Shown: in pieces, positions 49,176-58,180 of the stretch
How positions within the stretch are numbered: the stretch's first letter is position 1
Layout of the letters: every line of letters begins with the position of its first letter
DNA from: Shewanella oncorhynchi
GTDB lineage: Bacteria > Pseudomonadota > Gammaproteobacteria > Enterobacterales > Shewanellaceae
Assembly: GCF_012584455.1 (NCBI RefSeq)
Contig: NZ_JABAEB010000003.1
Coordinates: 187,641 to 251,640, forward strand
Reading direction: 5' to 3'
Length of the DNA stretch: 64,000 nucleotides
Notes under the pieces: model-generated
What the model was told of the DNA's origin: nothing
Database searches by the model: none
The model's input: only the letters and a program-made list of their open reading frames with translations
Position numbers and translations under genes: made by a program

Positions 49176-49889
49176 ATGAACTTAGCCATTGTCAAAGATT
49201 TTACTCAGCATGCGGCCAACTGCTACCCCAATGAATGCTGTGGACTGATCATCCTGCAAGGTAACAAGCCTTGTTATGTGCCATGCGATAACAAGGCAAC
49301 CAACAAAGCCGATGAGTTTGTGATTGATCCACTGCAATATGCTGATATTGAGGAACAAGGGCAGATCATAGGTATCTGTCACAGCCACCCAGATGCGAGT
49401 AGCAAGCCTAGCCAGCGTGATATTGCCATGTGTGAAGCCAGTGGACTACCTTGGCATATTCTCAGTTGGCCTGATGGGGATTTACGCTCTATTGTGCCAA
49501 CGGGTGAACGTCAACCTTTGTTAGGTCGTCCGTTTGTGCATGGGGTATGGGATTGCTATAGCTGTGTTCGCGACTGGTACCACGATGTTCAAAGCATTTT
49601 ATTGCCAGACTTTGAGCGCCAAGACGGTTGGTGGGAAGGTGAGCAAGAGCTTTACCTCGATAACTTTGCTAAAGCGGGATTTGTGGCACAAACCAAGATC
49701 AATCTTGCCGATCTGCAAATTGGTGACGGCATTTTAATGCAAATTCAAAGTCAGCGAGTTAATCATGCCGCTGTTTATGTCGGCGAGGGTAAAATCCTGC
49801 ACCACCTCTATGGTCGCCTTAGCCGCTACGATATTTACGGCGGGTACTGGCAGCGCAATACAAGGATGATTGTGCGTTATAAAGGTTAA
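49176..49889 (+). CDS. Tail assembly protein K-like, JAMM + NlpC/P60
   Basis: Two hundred and thirty-seven residues. N-terminal JAMM metallopeptidase: NECCG (Glu20), ICHSHPDASSKPSQRD (His69, His71, Asp82). C-terminal NlpC/P60: VWDCYSCVRDWY (Cys127), NHAAVYVGEG (His197) and KILHHLYG. This is the lambda gpK architecture, with both active sites intact. It probably trims the tail tip and/or peptidoglycan on infection. It follows the minus-strand island, not L directly. Confidence 0.9.
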   Translation: MNLAIVKDFTQHAANCYPNECCGLIILQGNKPCYVPCDNKATNKADEFVIDPLQYADIEEQGQIIGICHSHPDASSKPSQRDIAMCEASGLPWHILSWPDGDLRSIVPTGERQPLLGRPFVHGVWDCYSCVRDWYHDVQSILLPDFERQDGWWEGEQELYLDNFAKAGFVAQTKINLADLQIGDGILMQIQSQRVNHAAVYVGEGKILHHLYGRLSRYDIYGGYWQRNTRMIVRYKG

Positions 49890-49952
49890 TTTCCTTGCCT
49901 GAAGTATCTATCGATGATTACAGTATGGGTAGATACGTCACAAGGACTCGAG

Positions 49953-51425
49953 ATGGAAAACCTTATTGCAAATAACGCTAAATTTAATGAATGGCCTGCA
50001 AATTTTAACTTTGAAAACTGTTTGCTTAACCGCGGAGAATATGGCCAGTTTTTAGCGGACTATATTAGAGGTGAGCGCCGTGGTTTTGTGCTTAACCTTA
50101 ATGGCAGTTGGGGTAGCGGTAAGACGGAGTTTCTAAAACGATTTTATTCACTCCTACTTAGCCAAAAGCATCCTGTGATTTATATCGATGCATGGGAAAG
50201 TGATTTCTCTAAAGATCCACTTACCGTTGCCGCAAGTGAGCTATTGACTCAGTTAGAATGCTTTAACAAAAAGCTGGGCTCTGTTGATAAGGTAGAAAAA
50301 GTCAAAGAAGTATTAGGTAACTTTATCAGAGGGACGTTGGTTGGTGCAGCGGCAATCGTGGCGAAGCACGCAATTGATGATGCAGGCACTGGTGTTGCCA
50401 TCATGCAGCAGCTATTTACGCAAAGACCAGAAGATTTTCTTAATAAATTATCTGCAGAACACCAAGCCCAAGTTAGCGCTATCAATGAAATTAGAATAGC
50501 ACTCGGGGAGTTAGCTCAAGTATTAGAGGATTGTTATGGTGCGGTATTACCTGTGGTCGTACTGGTTGATGAATTAGACCGCTGCCGCCCAAACTATGCC
50601 ATTGAAATGTTGGAAGTAATTAAGCATTTCTTTAAAACGGATAATTTTGTGTTTGTAGTGGCGACTGATACAGATCAGTTGGTGCATTCGGTATCAGCTG
50701 TTTATGGTGCTAATTTTGATGCGGGACAGTATTTAAAGCGTTTTTTTGATCGCAAAGTAATCTTACCTAGCCCAGATCTTGCTAGTTACATCGCTGTGAA
50801 AGAAAAAAGAGATGTTGATGTTTACTCTAGGCTAACTATCTTCCCAATAAGACCTTATCAGGAACTTATTGACATGAAGATAAATATAATAGCCGTTTTA
50901 GCAGGCTATTATGATTTAAAAATAAGGGATATTGATCAATTACTTTATAAACTAGATTCGTGCTTACGTACTATGCAAGCAACTGGCGAGAGACAAGGCA
51001 AAGATCAGTTGATTTGCTTCCCAGCATTGGTTATCGGTTTAATTGAGTTTGATAAAGGCTTGGATAGCTTTAAATTGCGCTCTCAAACAAAACCTGATGA
51101 TATTTCTCTTTACCGCAAGACAGAAGACGAAATTTTCGGTGGGATGACAATGACTGACTTCGTACATCATTGCATGATGAGCACGCAAGTTAAATCGACA
51201 ACTAAAACTGGAAGCTTTGATCGTCGATATACTACCGTAGAGATCCAAGGTTTTTCAGACTTAAGCGATATGATAAATGATAGGGAATACACAAAACGTT
51301 CTAACTGGGCAAATGAAATGAGCGCAAATTTAAGTTTATTTGATCATGCTGCTGATGCAACGCAAAAATATTGGCTCTGGGATAACTACAAAAAAGTGAT
51401 CGAGTTAGCGGGTAATATTGAGTAA
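49953..51425 (+). CDS. KAP-family P-loop NTPase (copy 2), inserted in tail genes
   Basis: Four hundred and ninety residues. Walker A GSWGSGKT (51-58), then IDAWESDFSKDPL and Walker B VVVLVDELDRCRP (201-213) followed by NYAIEMLEVIKHFF. A hydrophobic segment (GTLVGAAAIVAKHAID) lies between. It clearly belongs to the same family as copy 1 (shared NLNGxWGxGK, DxWESD, DELDRCRPxYAIEMLEVxKHxF), though the rest has diverged. ATG 49953 follows aagga; ATG 49914 is the alternative. It lies between K and I, where lambda has no gene, and ends at its own terminator. Confidence 0.88.
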   Translation: MENLIANNAKFNEWPANFNFENCLLNRGEYGQFLADYIRGERRGFVLNLNGSWGSGKTEFLKRFYSLLLSQKHPVIYIDAWESDFSKDPLTVAASELLTQLECFNKKLGSVDKVEKVKEVLGNFIRGTLVGAAAIVAKHAIDDAGTGVAIMQQLFTQRPEDFLNKLSAEHQAQVSAINEIRIALGELAQVLEDCYGAVLPVVVLVDELDRCRPNYAIEMLEVIKHFFKTDNFVFVVATDTDQLVHSVSAVYGANFDAGQYLKRFFDRKVILPSPDLASYIAVKEKRDVDVYSRLTIFPIRPYQELIDMKINIIAVLAGYYDLKIRDIDQLLYKLDSCLRTMQATGERQGKDQLICFPALVIGLIEFDKGLDSFKLRSQTKPDDISLYRKTEDEIFGGMTMTDFVHHCMMSTQVKSTTKTGSFDRRYTTVEIQGFSDLSDMINDREYTKRSNWANEMSANLSLFDHAADATQKYWLWDNYKKVIELAGNIE

Positions 51426-51492
51426 AAATTTGCTCAAATGTCTGTATTAAAAAGCTAACTTAAATTTGATTGCCGCAGCAAAGCAAAGTCAT

Positions 51493-51515
51493 TATCCTGT
51501 TATAACAATGCGGGT
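51493..51515 (+). repeat. Shared 23-bp motif after KAP gene, copy B
   Basis: TATCCTGTTATAACAATGCG followed by GGT, differing from the copy at 28395 by one base. It is 68 bases after the KAP stop and 26 bases before a terminator with the same stem as in copy A. Confidence 0.7.
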
Positions 51516-51541
51516 AAAGCCGTAGACATTACACGTTCATT

Positions 51542-51569
51542 AAAGCCACCTCTTCAGGTGGCTTTTTTA
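51542..51569 (+). terminator. Intrinsic terminator after KAP copy 2
   Basis: AAAGCCACCT and AGGTGGCTTT form a 10-bp stem with loop CTTC, followed by TTT. It directly precedes the I and J genes, which therefore need read-through or another promoter. Confidence 0.82.
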
Positions 51570-51601
51570 TTGCCTAAAATTCATGCTTTCGCGGAAACAC
51601 C

Positions 51602-52228
51602 ATGAGCACACAGACCACTATCAAGCTATCAGGATCCTTGGCGGCTAAGTTCGGACGCATTCACCAGCGTCTACTCGAAACGGGGACCACAAATGAAGCC
51701 TTTAGCGCCTTAAAAAATACCCTGCATGGATTTGATCTGTTTATTAAAGAACAAGCAAAGCTTGGGCTGCGCTATGCCATTTTTAGAAATGGACATAATA
51801 CGGGTACCGATGAGTTTGATTTAGCAGGTACGACTGAAATTCGTATTGTCCCTGTCATTGGTGGCAGCAAGCGTGGCGGAATTCTGCAAACTATTCTCGG
51901 TGCCGTGATGATCGTCGTTGGTGCTTATTTTGGACAAGGCTGGCTAGTGCAAGCGGGTATTGGAATGGTCGCTGGTGGCGTGGTGCAAATGCTCTCACCG
52001 CAAGCGAAAGGACTGAAGGGTAGGGAAGCCGCAGAGAACGCTCCCAGTTATGCCTTTGGTGGCGCAGTTAACACCACTGCGGCTGGAAACCCCGTCGGCA
52101 TTGGTTACGGTAAGCGCCGCATTGGTGGCGCAATTATTAGTGCAGGCATTTATGCCGAAGATATTGCAACCAGTAAACGCCCAATTCAATCGGGTGGCAC
52201 TAATGGTGGCAGTCAACAGGAGCAATAA
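51602..52228 (+). CDS. Tail assembly protein I-like
   Basis: Two hundred and eight residues. TIKLSGSLAAKFGRIHQRLL, RYAIFRNGHN, EIRIVPVIGGSKRGG, then hydrophobic turns and the conserved Gly/Ala-rich end. Between K and J in the lambda order it is the expected gpI. The orphan at 12.8 kb is its paralogue. gpI helps assemble the tail tip but is not known to remain in the mature virion. Confidence 0.88.
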   Translation: MSTQTTIKLSGSLAAKFGRIHQRLLETGTTNEAFSALKNTLHGFDLFIKEQAKLGLRYAIFRNGHNTGTDEFDLAGTTEIRIVPVIGGSKRGGILQTILGAVMIVVGAYFGQGWLVQAGIGMVAGGVVQMLSPQAKGLKGREAAENAPSYAFGGAVNTTAAGNPVGIGYGKRRIGGAIISAGIYAEDIATSKRPIQSGGTNGGSQQEQ

Positions 52229-52233
52229 TCAGC

Positions 52234-55200
52234 ATGAGTATTCCTGCATTAAATCAACAACTGACTATTCATGGTGCTAAAGCGGGTGAAGGTGAGCAGC
52301 GTACGCCTGTCGAATCACCTGATGATCTGCGCTCAATTGCAAAAGCTAAAATCTTACTGGCGATCGGTGAAGGGGAGTTTGACGGCCAATTATCGGGCCA
52401 GAATGTCTTTTTAGATGGCACGCCACTACTTGATCCCAATGGCGCCGAAAACTTCCCCGGGGTGATTTGGGACTTTCGCCCAGGTACTGCGCATCAAACT
52501 TACATCCCCGGACTGCCATCTGTTGAAAACGAGGTGGCCTTAGGTATTGAGTTAAAGTCTGATCAGCCTTATACCCGTGCCATCACTAACTCATTACTCT
52601 CTGCTGTACGTGTGCGCTTTCGCTGGCCAGCACTGCAACAACAGCTCGATAACGGTGATGTAAACGGCTATCGAATTGCATACGCCATTGATCTGTCTAC
52701 TGACGGCGGCAGCTATCAAACCGTGTTAAGCACAGCGGTGGATGGTAAAACCACCCAACCCTACGAGCGCAGCCACCGCATTGATTTACCAACAGGCAAT
52801 AACTGGCAAATCCGTATTCGCCGACTTACCCCAAATCAAAACAACAATCGTGTCGCTGATTTAATGCAAATCGCGGCGATCACCGATGTTATTGACCGCA
52901 AGCTAAAGTACCCCAATACGGCACTGCTCTATGTCGAGTTTGACGCCAGCCAATTCCAAAACATCCCAGTGATATCTTGCGAGCCCTTTATGCGCAAAGT
53001 AAAGGTGCCCACTAACTACAATCCACTGACTCGTGATTATGCTGGCGTGTGGGATGGCAGCTTTAAAATTGCATGGACCGATAATCCAGCATGGGTGAGT
53101 TACGACATCATCCTCGATGATCGCTTTGGCACTGGTCGCAGGATTAATGCTGCGCTGGTGGACAAATGGGAGCTTTACCAGATTGCACAGTATTGCGATC
53201 AGCTGGTTCCTGATGGCAAAGGCGGTATGGAGCCGCGCTATATTTGCAATATCTACATTCAGCAAGCTACTGAAGCGTGGCAGGTATTGCGCGATTTAGC
53301 GTCTATCTATCGCGGCATGACTTATTGGTCAAACGGCCAAATGTACTCAGTGGCCGACATGCCACGCGATATGGATTACATTTATAACAATAGCAATGTG
53401 ATAGACGGCAAGTTTAGCTATTCATCCAGCAGCGAAAAAGTTAAATACACTCGAGCATTAATCAGCTGGGATAACCCTGATAATGCTTATGAATCCGATG
53501 TTACCTCTGTATCAGATCAACCATTACAGCGCCGCTATGGCGACAACGTAATCGAATTATCGGCCTTAGGTTGCACCCGCGAATCAGAAGCGCAGCGCCG
53601 CGGTAAGTGGGCAATTTATACCAATAATAATGACCGTGCGGTCAATTTTAAAGTGGGAATGGATGGCAGCATTCCATTACCTGGTTTCGTTATCGGCATA
53701 GCAGATCAATTGATTGCAGGCAGTCGGATTGGTGGGCGAATCTCGGCGGTTAATGGCAAACAGATCACTTTAGACCGTGCGGCCACCATTGCGGTTAATG
53801 ATCGGCTCATCATGAACTTACCCAGCGGTAAAGCACAGGCGCGTACCATCGAGGCTATAAATGGCCGCGTGGTGACGGTAACAACGGAATACAGTGAAAC
53901 TCCATTACCGCAGCTGTTATGGTCGGTTGAGTCAGACGAGCTAAAGCTGCAACAATTTAGAGTGCTGCGCGTAGCCAAAGCAAATAGCGACAGCATTGAG
54001 TACGAGATCACCGCAGTTGAGCATAACCCAAGCAAATATCCGTATATCGATACAGGCGCACGGTTAGAAGAACGCCCTATAAGCAAGCTGCCGATCGGTG
54101 CACAAGAAGCGCCAGCTACTGTCACCATTTCACAGTCCGTATTCACCGAGCAAACACTCTCGGTTACCACTATGACTATTCAGTGGGCGACAGCGAAAAA
54201 TGCGGTTGCTTATGAAGTGGAATGGCGCAAAGACTCTGGCGAGTGGATAAAACTGCCAAAAACCAGTAGCACATCAGTTGATATCCGTGGCGTTTACACC
54301 GGGCAATATATTGCGCGGGTTAGGGCGATCAACTCTGTCGATGTTTCGTCGGTACCAAAGGCATCAGCGCTGACCAATATCACAGGTAAAACTGGCTTGC
54401 CGCCAGCAGTCGCGTCATTTACTGCTACGCCGCTAGTGTTTGGCATTGGCTTAAATTGGTTGTTCCCTGCAGGTGCAGAAGACACGCTTCGGACCGAGCT
54501 TGAGTACGGGCCCAATAACAGCGAAAGCGGCATGATTAAATTGGGTGATTTTGCTTATCCAATTGCAACTCACACCATGACGGGATTAAGTGCAGGCGCT
54601 AATTTTTGGTTTAGGGCTCGGTTAGTCGATCGCACTGGCAACGTGGGGCCGTGGTCAGGATTTATCAGCGGACAATCATCGACAGACCAATCTCAATATG
54701 ATGCGTATTTCAGCGAGCGCATTACATCTTCAGCACTAGGGCAAGAACTACTCAGTGAAATAGAACTGATCCCGCTGATAAAAATTGAAACTGACAAAAT
54801 TCCTGATATTGAAATCAGTATTACTGATACTCAAACTCAAATTCAGCAAATGCAGGCTGAAATTGCTGATATAGCGGGTGCACCAGACTGGGACAATACT
54901 GCTAGTTATTTAACTGGACAACTAGTTAAATATCAAGGAAAGCTGTACTCAGCCAAGCAAACAGTACCAGCAGGAACGCTGCCTACAAATACAACATACT
55001 GGACTAAAATAGGTGAATTTTCATCTTTAGGTGAAGCGGTATCTGCGTTAACTGTACGAGTTGATAGCGTTGAAAACTCAATAGAGACTATTGATGGTCA
55101 GCTAGTATCGCAAGCATCGCGGCTGGATGGGATATTCGCTTTAGTAAATCCACCACTAGCAGGTGACATCAGTTGGAACGCCGGATCTACAGTTGTCTTT

Positions 55201-56757
55201 GCTGGCGTTTGGTCTGAGCAATATGCAAGGGCAACAGCTGATGAAGCATTAGCTAAGCGCATCGATACAGTTTCCGCATCAGTAGGTGATACACAATCGG
55301 CAATCTCAATTGAACAATTGGCCAGAACTACTGCAGATGAAGCATTAGCCTCGCAAATCACCACTGTTTTTGCAGTATCAAATAATAATTCAGCAATAAT
55401 TAAAGAAGAGCAAATAGCGCGAGCCGATGCCGATAGCGCATTAGCAACACAGATAACCACTGTTCAGGCCTCGGCGACTGCCGCTAACTCTGCGGCATCA
55501 ACTGCGCAAAGTGCCGCAAACTCAGCCGCTCAAGCTGCTGCCGATGCTGCAGGTTTAGCGGGTACCAAAGGCAAGGTGCTGATCCAGTCTACGGCCCCTG
55601 TAGCAGCTGATCGCTTAGCGCAAAACTTGTGGATTGATACGACTGGCAATGCCAACACACCTAAGCGTTGGAGTGGTTCAGCATGGGTTGCCGTCACTGA
55701 CAAAGCCGCGACCGATGCCGCCAGCGCCGCAGCTGCTGCCCAAGCCGCCGCGAACGCAGCCCAACAAGGTGTTACGCAAAACGCTGCAGCGATTCAAACC
55801 GAGCAAACAGCGCGCGCCAATGCCGATAGCGCATTAGCAACACAGATCACCACTGTTCAGGCCTCGGCGACAGCCGCTAATACTGCCGCATCAACCGCAC
55901 AAAGTGCTGCAAACTCAGCCGCACAAGCTGCTGCCGACGCTGCAGGTTTAGCGGGTACCAAAGGCAAGGTGCTGATCCAGTCTACGGCCCCTGTAGCAGC
56001 TGATCGCTTAGCGCAAAACTTGTGGATTGATACGACTGGCAATGCCAACACACCTAAGCGTTGGAGTGGTTCAGCATGGGTTGCCGTCACTGACAAAGCC
56101 GCGACCGATGCCGCCAGTGCTGCCGCTGCTGCCCAAGCCGCCGCGAACGCAGCTCAACAAGGCGTTACGCAAAACGCTGCAGCGATTCAGACTGAGCAAA
56201 CAGCGCGCGCCAATGCCGATAGCGCATTAGCAACACAGATCACCACAGTTCAGGCGACAGCCAATAACGCATCAGCTGCAGTTCAGCAAACGTCAACGGC
56301 TCTTGTAGCATTAGATGGCAAACTGCAAGCCATGTACTCGGTAAAAGTAGGCGTAACTGCCGACGGTAAATACTATGGTGCTGGTATGGCGATAGGTGTT
56401 GAAAACACGCCTGCAGGCATGCAATCGCAGGTACTCTTTACTGCTGATAGATTTGCCATTGTTAATCAAATCACTGGCACATCCACCATCACAACACCTT
56501 TTACGGTTCAGGGCGGTCAGGTATTTATTAATAACGCGGTAATCGGTGATGGAACTATCACAAATGCCAAGATCGGCAGTTATATCCAATCAACAAACTA
56601 TGTTGCAAACTCGATTGGCTGGAAGCTTGATAAAAATGGGCTTTTTGAGATAAATGGTTATCAAGCTGGACAAGGGAGAATGAGAATTACCAATGAAAGA
56701 ATCGATGTCTATGACGCAGCTGGCACACTTAAAATCAGACTTGGCAAACTTATATGA
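52234..56757 (+). CDS. Host specificity protein J-like (tail tip)
   Basis: One thousand five hundred and seven residues. The N-terminal part (LAIGEGEFDGQLSGQNVFLD, VENEVALGIELKSDQPYTRA, YAGVWDGSFKIAWTDNPAWV) matches lambda J; residues ~630-820 are fibronectin type III-like (VTTMTIQWATAKNAVAYEVE). A carbohydrate-binding-like part follows (WDNTASYLTGQLVKYQGKLY), then two 131-residue Ala-rich coiled repeats and a C-terminal DUF1983-like tip. It recognises the host receptor. The repeats are unusual and very similar at the DNA level. Confidence 0.92.
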   Translation: MSIPALNQQLTIHGAKAGEGEQRTPVESPDDLRSIAKAKILLAIGEGEFDGQLSGQNVFLDGTPLLDPNGAENFPGVIWDFRPGTAHQTYIPGLPSVENEVALGIELKSDQPYTRAITNSLLSAVRVRFRWPALQQQLDNGDVNGYRIAYAIDLSTDGGSYQTVLSTAVDGKTTQPYERSHRIDLPTGNNWQIRIRRLTPNQNNNRVADLMQIAAITDVIDRKLKYPNTALLYVEFDASQFQNIPVISCEPFMRKVKVPTNYNPLTRDYAGVWDGSFKIAWTDNPAWVSYDIILDDRFGTGRRINAALVDKWELYQIAQYCDQLVPDGKGGMEPRYICNIYIQQATEAWQVLRDLASIYRGMTYWSNGQMYSVADMPRDMDYIYNNSNVIDGKFSYSSSSEKVKYTRALISWDNPDNAYESDVTSVSDQPLQRRYGDNVIELSALGCTRESEAQRRGKWAIYTNNNDRAVNFKVGMDGSIPLPGFVIGIADQLIAGSRIGGRISAVNGKQITLDRAATIAVNDRLIMNLPSGKAQARTIEAINGRVVTVTTEYSETPLPQLLWSVESDELKLQQFRVLRVAKANSDSIEYEITAVEHNPSKYPYIDTGARLEERPISKLPIGAQEAPATVTISQSVFTEQTLSVTTMTIQWATAKNAVAYEVEWRKDSGEWIKLPKTSSTSVDIRGVYTGQYIARVRAINSVDVSSVPKASALTNITGKTGLPPAVASFTATPLVFGIGLNWLFPAGAEDTLRTELEYGPNNSESGMIKLGDFAYPIATHTMTGLSAGANFWFRARLVDRTGNVGPWSGFISGQSSTDQSQYDAYFSERITSSALGQELLSEIELIPLIKIETDKIPDIEISITDTQTQIQQMQAEIADIAGAPDWDNTASYLTGQLVKYQGKLYSAKQTVPAGTLPTNTTYWTKIGEFSSLGEAVSALTVRVDSVENSIETIDGQLVSQASRLDGIFALVNPPLAGDISWNAGSTVVFAGVWSEQYARATADEALAKRIDTVSASVGDTQSAISIEQLARTTADEALASQITTVFAVSNNNSAIIKEEQIARADADSALATQITTVQASATAANSAASTAQSAANSAAQAAADAAGLAGTKGKVLIQSTAPVAADRLAQNLWIDTTGNANTPKRWSGSAWVAVTDKAATDAASAAAAAQAAANAAQQGVTQNAAAIQTEQTARANADSALATQITTVQASATAANTAASTAQSAANSAAQAAADAAGLAGTKGKVLIQSTAPVAADRLAQNLWIDTTGNANTPKRWSGSAWVAVTDKAATDAASAAAAAQAAANAAQQGVTQNAAAIQTEQTARANADSALATQITTVQATANNASAAVQQTSTALVALDGKLQAMYSVKVGVTADGKYYGAGMAIGVENTPAGMQSQVLFTADRFAIVNQITGTSTITTPFTVQGGQVFINNAVIGDGTITNAKIGSYIQSTNYVANSIGWKLDKNGLFEINGYQAGQGRMRITNERIDVYDAAGTLKIRLGKLI
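55461..56246 (+). repeat. 393-bp tandem duplication in the J-like gene
   Basis: Unit 1 is 55461-55853 and unit 2 is 55854-56246, exactly 393 bases each (131 codons). The inner part 55546-55724 is identical to 55939-56117 over 179 bases, while both flanks carry several synonymous changes. A third partial unit begins at 56247. Such mosaic identity suggests conversion between the copies. Confidence 0.88.
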
Positions 56758-57860
56758 GTTATGGATTAGCGCTTTACGCTCAAGATAGAACCATAGATAT
56801 CACCAGCGGATGGTATCCAATGGCATTTAAAGGAACAATTGAGTTTACAGTAAAATATCTATCTGCCGCAGATGTTGTACAAGACTTTGTCATACCCAAT
56901 GGCTGCAGGCTGTTTATTCAGCCTGCTGGCGCCGCTGTCAGGCACACCTCTTATGTTAGCTTTGGTAGCACTGTTTACACGGGTTACATTGTTAGCAGTA
57001 AGTGCGACGGTGGAAGGGTAACGCTATCACAAAGCCTTTGGTATGGCGGCGCAGACTCCACGCTAAATAACTCGGTAGTAAAATTTAATGTTTATGCGTA
57101 TTACCCTGTTGCCAATGTTCCAGATAACTACGGGATCTTATTTGCTGACGGAGGTGTCGCGGTGGCCTTATCAAATGCTAACCGCTTAAACGTAGAAAGA
57201 TTTAAATACACAATTACCAATGCAGATAGAGAAATAGATGTTTCAACCGCGATTGCATCAACAGAACCGCCTCCAAGTGTTTATGTCAGCGATACTGGTT
57301 ACAACGCCATGGCATCTTACGTTTATTCAAGTGGCGGATATTGGCGCGTTAAGTGTTTAAGAGCAGGAGGTTTGTATAATGTTGGCTCGACGTATAATGA
57401 CGAACCGCCAAGATCTGGCACAGTTAAAATTATCGCCTTTGGTTCACCCTTGCAAACTCTTCCAAGCTGGGGTTTAGCGTTTTATGGTGACGATGGCGGC
57501 GTGGCATTCAGTTCAGCAAACCCACCAGAAATGCCAAGAGGCTATCTCATCTCACCTACGCCATTAGCAAATCCACCAGGCTCAGCTGGTTGGCATGCGA
57601 TCGGCGATTCAAATCCGCAGCAATTCCCAAACTTCGCCACAAAAAAACCGATGTATCAGGCCAGATTGATTGGAGCAGCAAAGCTAAGTTTTACTCCTTT
57701 CCCTGTCGGAATTTGGCTTAAGTCAGATGGGACTTTTACTTGCGGAGTGTTGACCAAAGGAGCTGGCAGCATGCCTGTTGGGGGTAGTGCATTTGGTTAC
57801 TGGGGCGAATCTTCAGTTAACTCACCAATCCCTTACATACATGAAGATGATTATTTCTGA
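56754..57860 (+). CDS. Distal tail protein after J (putative)
   Basis: Three hundred and sixty-eight residues, overlapping the J stop by four bases. Beta-rich and Gly/Ser-rich with frequent aromatic residues (GLALYAQDRTIDITSGWYPM, GSAFGYWGESSVNSPIPYIH). It belongs to the post-J tail genes of lambda-like phages, which often contribute to adsorption. I do not recognise a defined function. It is the last prophage gene. Confidence 0.6.
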   Translation: MSYGLALYAQDRTIDITSGWYPMAFKGTIEFTVKYLSAADVVQDFVIPNGCRLFIQPAGAAVRHTSYVSFGSTVYTGYIVSSKCDGGRVTLSQSLWYGGADSTLNNSVVKFNVYAYYPVANVPDNYGILFADGGVAVALSNANRLNVERFKYTITNADREIDVSTAIASTEPPPSVYVSDTGYNAMASYVYSSGGYWRVKCLRAGGLYNVGSTYNDEPPRSGTVKIIAFGSPLQTLPSWGLAFYGDDGGVAFSSANPPEMPRGYLISPTPLANPPGSAGWHAIGDSNPQQFPNFATKKPMYQARLIGAAKLSFTPFPVGIWLKSDGTFTCGVLTKGAGSMPVGGSAFGYWGESSVNSPIPYIHEDDYF

Positions 57861-58180
57861 CTTAAGTCACAATTACTCTTTGCTCATGAAAATATCACTT
57901 CAATTAATGTGATGTTGTCTGATTCTTAATGTAACTTTGCGACAAGACTGCATAGCAAAGCAGACCAGTTTTGCGGTATAAATTCTATTGTCAGCAGTTT
58001 TTTTATGTTACTTTGCGGCGATAAACATTAGTGCGTACAAATCTGGCTAACTTTTAGATGTGTACAAAACAGCGTACAAAATCAAGATTTATCGACATGG
58101 CTTAAGTTGAAATTAATAGCAAGTTCAACAGCATGTAAAGTAAATCAATTATTATAGATATAAATAACTGATCCCTCCTT
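57861..58180. promoter_or_regulatory. Right prophage end: arm-type sites and attR
   Basis: No gene is seen. Three YGTACAAA sites, at 58034, 58061 and 58073, mirror those at the left end. A further direct repeat, ATGTAACTTTGCGAC (57929-57943) and ATGTTACTTTGCGGC (58005-58019), may bind excisionase or a host factor. The candidate core is at 58084-58093. The remaining ~87 bases to fabH are host sequence that would have to contain any promoter serving the fab genes. Confidence 0.55.
58084..58093. repeat. Candidate attR core (10-bp direct repeat)
   Basis: aagatttatc, followed by GACATGG, matching aagatttatc ACGACAT at the left end. It lies directly after the third arm-type site. Confidence 0.5.

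Larger units (their letters stand above)
949..58093. mobile_element. Complete lambdoid (HK97 head, lambda-type tail) prophage between plsX and fabH
   Basis: The element contains in order integrase, excisionase candidate, early-left operon, CI/Cro switch, O/P replication genes, Q-like antiterminator, lysis cassette, terminase, HK97-type head genes and a lambda-type tail ending in J and a distal tail gene. All essential modules look open, so it may be inducible. The ends are set by a 10-bp direct repeat (aagatttatc) next to the plsX stop and about 90 bp before the fabH start. Outer coordinates are approximate because the core is short. Confidence 0.9.

Noticed and set aside
57858..57869. 12-base palindrome tgacttaagtca at the end of the last tail gene
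   Set aside because: No T-run and too short for a terminator; could be a protein site but nothing else supports it.
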